NCBI GenBank assembly: GCA_963677625.2
Contig: CAXXSW010000010.1
Span: 124,001-188,000, forward strand
DNA: 64,000 nucleotides
Direction: 5' to 3'
Source: UBA1351 sp963677625
GTDB lineage: Bacteria > Bacillota > Clostridia > Lachnospirales > Vallitaleaceae
Below are positions 58,234 to 64,000 of this stretch, one piece after another. Both the position numbers and the translations under genes were made by a program. Under the pieces are notes generated by a model. That model saw only the letters and a program-made list of their open reading frames with translations. It was not told where the DNA came from and did not search any database. Position 1 is the stretch's first letter. Every line of letters begins with the position of its first letter.

Positions 58234-59058
58234 TTAACCACGGTGACGTTTGACAAACTCCTTAGGAGTCATGTTTTCTAATTGTTTAAAAATAACTCCA
58301 AAGTAAGAAGGATTATGGAAGCCAACCATTTCTGCAACGTCTTTGCTGGTGAGGTGGGGCGATCCAATGAGCATACTTTTGGCCTTACTTATTCGAATCT
58401 GTTTTAGATATTCAAAGGGACGGAGCTTAAGCTGGTCTTTAAAAAGTCTGCATAGATACTGGGGTGAAATGTCTGAAGCATCTGCTATTTCACCAATAGA
58501 AATATCCAACATATAATATTGATTAATATAATCCAATGCGGATTGAAGTGTAGCCATTTTTTGGCTACTTTTTTTTGATTGATGATGGTTATTGATGGTG
58601 TAGATAGACTCAATGAAGGTATAGAGTCTAGTAGAGATAGACAGGTAATGAAGGTTGTAATTATCATTAGCTAGGGTATACATAGTCTCTAATTGCTCGG
58701 CTAAATTATTGCCTCTTGGTAGATTCAGAAGCTGGGAGGAAGTTAATGACAGGTCTTTTAAAAGCGGCTCGATTCCTGCACCATCAAAAGATACCCAATG
58801 GGTTGTCCAGGGTTTGGTTAAGGCATAGTACTCATGTGGAAGATGCCTAGGAATAAGGATACCCTGGCCAGGATTCATGTCAAAAGTCTGCCCTTTTATG
58901 GTAATACGTCCGCTTCCACTAATGGTCTGAATCCATTGGTGGTTCATATAGCCTTCTTCACGTTTTGTAAAGGACTCTTCAAAAAAAATGCCAATTGTAG
59001 TTGCATATATTGGAAGAATCCTATGTTTATCAGTTATTGTTCCAAAGTATGAGCCCAT
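58234..59058 (-). CDS. AraC-family regulator divergent from lacZ
   Basis: This 274-residue regulator has an N-terminal cupin sensor (about 30-85, with GRITIKGQTFDMNPGQGILIPRHLPHEYY) and a C-terminal AraC domain with two helix-turn-helices (SIGEIADASDISPQYLCRLFKDQ and LTSKDVAEMVGFHNPSYFGVIFK). Its gene is divergent from beta-galactosidase, so it is the likely activator of lacZ. Two direct repeats at 59133-59159 are candidate binding half-sites. The inducer is probably a galactoside or a galactose derivative; this is inference. Confidence 0.92.
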   Translation of the reverse strand: MGSYFGTITDKHRILPIYATTIGIFFEESFTKREEGYMNHQWIQTISGSGRITIKGQTFDMNPGQGILIPRHLPHEYYALTKPWTTHWVSFDGAGIEPLLKDLSLTSSQLLNLPRGNNLAEQLETMYTLANDNYNLHYLSISTRLYTFIESIYTINNHHQSKKSSQKMATLQSALDYINQYYMLDISIGEIADASDISPQYLCRLFKDQLKLRPFEYLKQIRISKAKSMLIGSPHLTSKDVAEMVGFHNPSYFGVIFKQLENMTPKEFVKRHRG

Positions 59059-59132
59059 AGTCTATACCTTTCTTTTAAGGGTTTATCTACTTAACATAGT
59101 AATAAATATATAGCAAAGAGTCAATGATATTG

Positions 59133-59159
59133 TTTCATATATTTATATTTCTTTCATAT
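59133..59159 (+). promoter_or_regulatory. direct repeats, probable AraC-type activator site
   Basis: TTTCATAT occurs twice, at 59133-59140 and 59152-59159, 19 bases apart and ending seven bases upstream of the lacZ -35 element. This is the usual place for an AraC-family activator bound as tandem half-sites. Confidence 0.5.
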
Positions 59160-59166
59160 GTTTGGA

Positions 59167-59195
59167 TTGTCACCATTTAATCCATGTTATAAAAT
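59167..59195 (+). promoter_or_regulatory. promoter of lacZ
   Basis: TTGTCA (59167-59172), a 17-base spacer and TAAAAT (59190-59195) lie 30 bases before the lacZ start. Confidence 0.6.
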
Positions 59196-59225
59196 AGTAG
59201 TAGAAAATAATGAAGGAGATTTGCT

Positions 59226-62200
59226 ATGAAAGAAAAATTTGTTTTAAGGCAAGATCAGGGAGAACAACAACCTTGGTTGAACATGCCAGATGTTTTTGAA
59301 ATCAACCGCTTACCAGCTAAGAATTTTTCCATATCATATAAGAATAAAGAAACAGCCCTTAGAAGAAAACCATATTCATCAAGCAACATGCATCTTCTAA
59401 ATGGTATTTGGAAGTTTAAGTTAGTTGATAGACCAGCAGATCGAATCCCAGACTTCTGGGACATGCAACACATGACCATAACTTGGGATGACATTAAGGT
59501 TCCAGGACACTGGCAACTACAGGGTTATGATTATCCTCAATATACCAACCAAGTTTATCCATGGGTTGGTAATGAAGAAGTGGCAGAGGGGGTAGCACCT
59601 CTTGAGTATAATCCAGTTGGGGCATATGTCACGAACTTTGACTTGCCTGAAGGTTTTAAGGGACAACCGGTTTATATTAGTTTTCAAGGTGTAGAATCAG
59701 CGTTTTATCTCTATATCAACGGAGATTGTATTGGATATAGCGAAGACTCCTTTACCAATTCAGACTTTGACTTGACGCCATACCTAAAAGAAAAAGGGAA
59801 TAAACTAGCTGTTGAAGTTTTCAGATGGTGTGATGCCAGTTGGTTGGAAGATCAAGATTTTTGGAGGATGAGTGGTATATTTAGGGATGTTTTTCTTTAT
59901 ACGACTACAGATGTCAGTTTGGACTCATATCAGCTACATACTGAACTTGACGAGAGCTTTAATAAGGGCCTTTTGAAGATGAACGGTAGGGTGACAAGGT
60001 ATGATGATTATAAGGGACAAAAGGTGACCTTGAAAGCAAGTCTTTATGATGGAGATGAACCTGTTGGCGAAAAAATAATTCTTGAACATGAAGACCTTAG
60101 AAATGAAAACTTTAATTTTGAGGCTGATTTAGAAGTTGACCAGGTTCATTTATGGTCAGCAGAAGACCCTTACTTATATACTCTTTTGTTTGAAGTCTGT
60201 GATAAAGATGGTCAGGTCATAGAGTATAAAAGTGAAAAAGTAGGGTTTAGAGTCTTTGAAATTAAGGATAAGTTAATGTATGTGAATGGTAAGAAGGTTC
60301 TTTTTCTTGGTACAAATCGCCATGAATTTAATTCTAAGACAGGAAGAGCTATTACCTATGAGGACATGGAAACAGATGTGAAGCTGATGAAACAGAACAA
60401 TATTAATGCAGTCAGAACTTCTCATTATCCTAACCATCCTTATTTTTATGATTTATGTGATGAATACGGCCTATATGTTATAGATGAAACCAATTTAGAG
60501 ACTCATGGTACATGGAACTATTCCCATGTACAGGAATTTCAAGAGGGTGCAATACCTGGCTCTAAACCGGAGTGGACAGCTAATGTCATTGACCGTTGTA
60601 ATACTATGGTGCTAAGGGATTACAATCACCCAAGTATTCTTATTTGGTCTCTTGGTAATGAAGCCTATGGTGGGTCTAACTTTATTACGATGAAAGACCA
60701 TATTAAGGCACTTGATTCTTCAAGAGTCATACATTATGAAGGTGTCTTCCACGACCGCGATTTTGAAGAGGCTACAGAGATTGACAGTCAAATGTATGTC
60801 AGACCGGATGTCCTAGAAGGTTATGCCAAGTATAATCCAAAGAAACCAATCATACTGTGTGAATACGCCCATGCTATGGGAGAATCCTGTGGTAATCTCT
60901 TTGAGTATACAGATCTTTTTCATAAGTATGATGCTCTTCAAGGTGGCTTTATATGGGACTGGATTGACCAAGCCTTATGGAAGGAAGAAGAGGGCCTTGA
61001 ATTTTTAGCCTATGGAGGTGATTTTGGAGATTCTCCTAATGACAATTTTTTCTGTGGAAACGGTCTTGTTCTAGCTGATCGTATAGAAACACCTAAGTTA
61101 AAAGAAGTTAAAAAGTGCTATCAGCCTATAGAGTGTAGACCAAAAGACTTGCAGGCAGGGCTGGTCACCTTTGTTAACTACCACTTATTTAAGGATAGCT
61201 CATATCTTGATGTGGTCTATAGGGTTGAGACAGATGGGAAACTTGTTGGTCAGGGTAAGTTGGACATACAAATAGGTCCAACTAGTGAAGCTGACTATAT
61301 ACTTCCTCCGGCTATTATGGACCATTTTGGAAGTCAGGGTGATACGTATCTTATTATTAGTTATTTATATAAGGAGGATACTTGCTTTGCCCAAGCAGGA
61401 TTTGAAAGTGGCTTCAGTGAGATTATGTTGCCGGGTCTTGTGACCTTAAAAGATGCTGATTATGAAGGACTTACTTCTATTCCAGAACCTTCTAGTAAGT
61501 ATCCATACATTATCGTGGAAGATGAGGAAGCCAATATTAAGGTAAGTGGAGAAACATTTGTTCTAAGCTTGGATAAATCTAGCGGATTTATTAGTAGCTA
61601 TATGGTAGATGGCGAAGCGTTTATAAGAGAAGAACTGAAGCCAAACTTCTTTAGAGCAATTACTGATAATGATTTGGGCAATAGCCTTTATGAAAGAGCA
61701 AGTATATGGAAAGATAAAGGTGATAACTTAAAGCTTAGTGACATCGAGTATAGAGCTATTGATGAAAATGAAATAAGTAAAGTTGAGATAGGTACAATAC
61801 ATATGATTGGTGAAAATACCAGTGCTTATGTTGAAACTACTTATAAGATTGATTACTATGGAAAAGTAGATGTGACCATGCATTTGGTTCTATCAGAAGA
61901 TTTACCTGAACTTCCAGCCTATGGTTATGAATTTATTTTGGATAAATCTTTTGATCGTTTGAAATGGTATGGAAGAGGACCTCATGCCTCCTACGCAGAC
62001 CGTAAAAAATCCACACCTATTGGTTTATATCAGGGTTTGGTTAAAGACCAGTGGTTCAACTATATCCGTCCACAAGAATGTGGTAATAAGACAGATGTAA
62101 AGTTTCTTGAAATGACTACGGAATCAGGGGAGAAGAGTTTAATTATAAAGGCGAAAGACAAGTTTGAGGCCAATGCACAAGGTTTTAGACCACAGGAGAT

Positions 62201-62381
62201 TATAACCTATTTTCATCAACATCATATGCCTGAGCCGACAAAGACTTGTCTAAGAATTAATGGATATCAAATGGGTGTTGGCGGTGATGATTCATGGGGG
62301 GCTTTAACCCATAGACCATATACTATTGATACTAACAGAAATTACAAGTATTCATTCTCTTTTCAAGGAAGATGTAGATAA
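59226..62381 (+). CDS. lacZ: beta-galactosidase, glycoside hydrolase family 2
   Basis: This 1051-residue GH2 enzyme hydrolyses beta-galactosides such as lactose. N-terminal sugar-binding and Ig-like domains lead to the TIM barrel (about 335-620). The acid/base Glu lies in WSLGNEAYGG (about residue 478) and the nucleophile Glu in ILCEYAHAMGES (about 546). A C-terminal beta-galactosidase small domain follows (about 770-1045). No signal peptide is seen, so it acts inside the cell. Length and domain order match LacZ of E. coli. AAGGAG before ATG 59226 gives the start. No lactose transporter is adjacent. Confidence 0.97.
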   Translation: MKEKFVLRQDQGEQQPWLNMPDVFEINRLPAKNFSISYKNKETALRRKPYSSSNMHLLNGIWKFKLVDRPADRIPDFWDMQHMTITWDDIKVPGHWQLQGYDYPQYTNQVYPWVGNEEVAEGVAPLEYNPVGAYVTNFDLPEGFKGQPVYISFQGVESAFYLYINGDCIGYSEDSFTNSDFDLTPYLKEKGNKLAVEVFRWCDASWLEDQDFWRMSGIFRDVFLYTTTDVSLDSYQLHTELDESFNKGLLKMNGRVTRYDDYKGQKVTLKASLYDGDEPVGEKIILEHEDLRNENFNFEADLEVDQVHLWSAEDPYLYTLLFEVCDKDGQVIEYKSEKVGFRVFEIKDKLMYVNGKKVLFLGTNRHEFNSKTGRAITYEDMETDVKLMKQNNINAVRTSHYPNHPYFYDLCDEYGLYVIDETNLETHGTWNYSHVQEFQEGAIPGSKPEWTANVIDRCNTMVLRDYNHPSILIWSLGNEAYGGSNFITMKDHIKALDSSRVIHYEGVFHDRDFEEATEIDSQMYVRPDVLEGYAKYNPKKPIILCEYAHAMGESCGNLFEYTDLFHKYDALQGGFIWDWIDQALWKEEEGLEFLAYGGDFGDSPNDNFFCGNGLVLADRIETPKLKEVKKCYQPIECRPKDLQAGLVTFVNYHLFKDSSYLDVVYRVETDGKLVGQGKLDIQIGPTSEADYILPPAIMDHFGSQGDTYLIISYLYKEDTCFAQAGFESGFSEIMLPGLVTLKDADYEGLTSIPEPSSKYPYIIVEDEEANIKVSGETFVLSLDKSSGFISSYMVDGEAFIREELKPNFFRAITDNDLGNSLYERASIWKDKGDNLKLSDIEYRAIDENEISKVEIGTIHMIGENTSAYVETTYKIDYYGKVDVTMHLVLSEDLPELPAYGYEFILDKSFDRLKWYGRGPHASYADRKKSTPIGLYQGLVKDQWFNYIRPQECGNKTDVKFLEMTTESGEKSLIIKAKDKFEANAQGFRPQEIITYFHQHHMPEPTKTCLRINGYQMGVGGDDSWGALTHRPYTIDTNRNYKYSFSFQGRCR

Positions 62382-62387
62382 TATGCC

Positions 62388-62415
62388 AAAAGGCCCGATT
62401 AATCGGGCCTTTTCC
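62388..62415 (+). terminator. terminator of lacZ
   Basis: An exact 13-base self-complementary arm pair (AAAAGGCCCGATT with AATCGGGCCTTTT), with the loop formed by its central bases, lies six bases after the lacZ stop. Confidence 0.88.
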
Positions 62416-62482
62416 TTGTGTTTTTTTGGATAATGAAGTACAATAAGCCTTGAAATTATGTTTATACGGGAAAGGACTTAAG

Positions 62483-63409
62483 ATGGATATCAAAGTTATT
62501 TTTGCATTAATCGAACTCTTTATATATATGTTTCTTGGCTATGGATTAGTTAGAGGAAATGTCTTGAAGAAGGAAGCTCTTAAGCATTTTTCCAACTTTA
62601 TTTTCTTTGTGTGTATGCCATCATTGGTTATTTCTTCAATGGTAGGAACGACTTCTGTAAATACAGAAAATATATTGACTGTTGTTATTATGTCATTTTT
62701 ACTCTATGGATTCTTGGTAGGTATGGGTTATGTACTTCCTAGGGTTCTTAAAGTGGAAAAAAAATATATAGGAGTTTATACCTACATGGCAATATTTGGT
62801 AATGTAGGTTTTGTAGGTTTCCCAGTAATTGCTGCTGTTCTAGGTCCTGATGCCATTTTTTATGCAGCAATTTTCAACATTCCTTTTAACCTTTTGGCTT
62901 TTACCCTTGGTGTCTATCTAATTACCATGGATACGAAGAAACAGGGAAAGATTGATTATAAGAAGTTCTTGAATCCTGGTATCTTGAGTACAATTATAGG
63001 ATTAATTCTTTTTATTGGAGGGGTTCAATTACCAGAAGTCATGATGAGTATTCTAGGTAAATTGGGAGGAATTACGACTCCCCTTTCTTTAATTGTTGTC
63101 GGTGGATCCCTAGTGGGTATGAGATTTGGCCAAGTACTCAAGAATCATATTATTTTCATATATTCTTTTATAAAATTATTTCTTTTGCCAACGCTTTTTG
63201 CCTTTGTCATTAGTGCCTTTGGTGTAAATTCAGATATTGCAGCAGTAGCTGTTATTATTGTTGGTATGCCAATTGCAGCTAACACAGTTATTTTGTCACA
63301 GGAATATGATGGTCATGTTCTTGAAGCTTCTGAAGCGGTATTTATTTCAACCCTATTAATCATCATCTCCATTCCATATTTGATATTTTTAATAAATACT
63401 TTATTCTAA
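62483..63409 (+). CDS. AEC-family transporter (auxin efflux carrier type)
   Basis: This membrane protein of about 308 residues has roughly ten helices, of the family that includes bacterial malate and malonate transporters and plant auxin carriers. Conserved features are SNFIFFVCMPSLVISSM, FGNVGFVGFPVI and the C-terminal GMPIAANTVILSQEYDGH. The upstream frame extends to TTG 62450, but AAAGGA (62471-62476) supports ATG 62483. Substrate is unknown; an organic acid is most likely. Confidence 0.85.
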   Translation: MDIKVIFALIELFIYMFLGYGLVRGNVLKKEALKHFSNFIFFVCMPSLVISSMVGTTSVNTENILTVVIMSFLLYGFLVGMGYVLPRVLKVEKKYIGVYTYMAIFGNVGFVGFPVIAAVLGPDAIFYAAIFNIPFNLLAFTLGVYLITMDTKKQGKIDYKKFLNPGILSTIIGLILFIGGVQLPEVMMSILGKLGGITTPLSLIVVGGSLVGMRFGQVLKNHIIFIYSFIKLFLLPTLFAFVISAFGVNSDIAAVAVIIVGMPIAANTVILSQEYDGHVLEASEAVFISTLLIIISIPYLIFLINTLF

Positions 63410-63452
63410 AAAGACCATATCCAAACATAATTGCCAAACTTGTAAAATCTGT

Positions 63453-63481
63453 TTGACTTTTAGTAACAAAGGCATTACTAT
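63453..63481 (+). promoter_or_regulatory. promoter of guaA
   Basis: TTGACT (63453-63458), a 17-base spacer and TACTAT (63476-63481) lie about 63 bases before guaA. No purine riboswitch is seen in the 134-base gap. Confidence 0.5.
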
Positions 63482-63543
63482 GTATGGATGATATAAATTG
63501 TTTTGATGTAGGATAATAATGATTTACTACTTAGGAGGATCCA

Positions 63544-64000
63544 ATGAATCATGAATTAGTCGTTGTTTTAGACTTTGGTGGACAATACAATCAGCTGATT
63601 GCCAGACGTGTCCGTGAAGCCAACGTTTATGCAGAAGTTATGCATTTTGACACACCACTTGATGAGATTGTAGCCAAAAATCCAAAGGGTATTATTTTTA
63701 CAGGTGGACCAAGCGTTGTCTATGAAGAGGATGCACCTAAGGTGGACCCGAAAATTTTTGAACTAGGAATTCCAATTCTTGGAATCTGTTATGGTTCACA
63801 GCTCATGGGATACACTCTAGGTGGTGATGTAGCCAAAGCACCTCAGCGTGAATATGGCAAAACAGATATGACTGTTGAAAGAGATCATGTTTTATTTAAA
63901 AATGTTGAAAAGGATACAGTAGCATGGATGAGCCATACCTACTATGTCTCTAATCCTCCTGAAGGGTTTACTATCACAGCTTCAACTGAGTCTTGTCCAG
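63544..64000 (+). CDS. guaA: GMP synthase (glutamine-hydrolysing), 5' part
   Basis: The first 152 codons of GuaA, cut by the window edge, form the class I glutamine amidotransferase domain. It begins with VVVLDFGGQYNQLIARRVRE and IIFTGGPSVVY. The catalytic cysteine lies in GICYGSQLMGY. The ATP-pyrophosphatase and dimerisation domains would lie beyond the edge. It converts XMP to GMP with glutamine and ATP. AGGAGG six bases before ATG 63544 sets the start. Confidence 0.95.
   Translation, partial: MNHELVVVLDFGGQYNQLIARRVREANVYAEVMHFDTPLDEIVAKNPKGIIFTGGPSVVYEEDAPKVDPKIFELGIPILGICYGSQLMGYTLGGDVAKAPQREYGKTDMTVERDHVLFKNVEKDTVAWMSHTYYVSNPPEGFTITASTESCP

Noticed and set aside
63410..63543. Purine riboswitch upstream of guaA
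   Set aside because: The conserved purine-aptamer core sequences are absent and the gap is too short after the promoter.
1..64000. tRNA, rRNA, CRISPR arrays, insertion sequences or prophage
   Set aside because: No T-loop/CCA patterns, repeat-spacer periodicity, transposase or phage genes were recognised on either strand.

Overview
The window is about 64 kb of low-GC chromosomal DNA from an anaerobic, motile Firmicute of the class Clostridia. The family level is a guess: a Lachnospirales- or Vallitaleaceae-like organism would fit. The basis is AAGGAGG-type ribosome binding sites, sigma-A promoters, CheX and a Cache chemoreceptor, SLH-type domains, a one-subunit pyruvate:ferredoxin oxidoreductase, iron-sulfur L-serine dehydratase, a CIRCE element, GlpP and a cobalamin riboswitch. 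Nearly all of it is ordinary metabolic and transport coding sequence. I see no rRNA, tRNA, CRISPR array, prophage or insertion sequence. guaA runs off the right edge.

Layout. 1-7.8 kb: cheX, aspartate-semialdehyde dehydrogenase, an SLH/GHL10 surface protein, a chemoreceptor and a two-component pair. 8-13.4 kb: NADH oxidase, then glpP and a glycerol-3-phosphate dehydrogenase-like operon (GlpA-like, FAD/NAD oxidoreductase, DUF1667) behind a leader terminator. 13.5-17.5 kb: HAD phosphatase, citrate synthase and an ABC-F ATPase with an attenuator-like leader. 17.5-20.8 kb (minus strand): two glycosyltransferases and a YbhN-type membrane protein, probably glycolipid synthesis. 21-27 kb: amino-acid ABC transporter, DUF3783 protein, MATE pump and FetAB-like iron exporter. 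27-32.5 kb: PilZ-like protein, L-serine dehydratase, SH3 lipoprotein, Crp/Fnr regulator and DUF47-PiT phosphate transport. 32.7-40.3 kb: PFOR, a MurA with Asp at the usual catalytic Cys, TelA and a metallophosphoesterase. 40.3-45 kb: an unexplained structured region, rsgA with an upstream-ORF/terminator leader, and an operon of a degenerate PfkB-like protein, YigZ and an orphan DUF2791 ATPase. 45-49.4 kb: xylA-xylR-xylB. 49.5-55 kb: CIRCE-controlled Hsp20, an orphan solute-binding lipoprotein, lipid kinase, AraC regulator and MFS transporter. 55-58.2 kb: cobalamin riboswitch with btuFCD-like genes. 58.2-64 kb: AraC regulator divergent from a GH2 beta-galactosidase, an AEC transporter and the start of guaA.

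How the genes fit together: xylose (xylA/xylB) and beta-galactosides (lacZ) feed sugar catabolism. PFOR, NADH oxidase, citrate synthase and serine dehydratase serve pyruvate and redox metabolism. GlpP together with the leader hairpin suggests glycerol-3-phosphate-induced antitermination of the glpA-like operon. Several control regions can be read directly: CIRCE, the B12 riboswitch, the glp leader terminator, and two leaders (ABC-F and rsgA) in which a short ORF is followed by a terminator. These leaders, the MurA Cys-to-Asp change, a two-copy palindromic intergenic repeat and the orphan DUF2791 gene are the points most worth following up. No complete new multi-gene system could be established.
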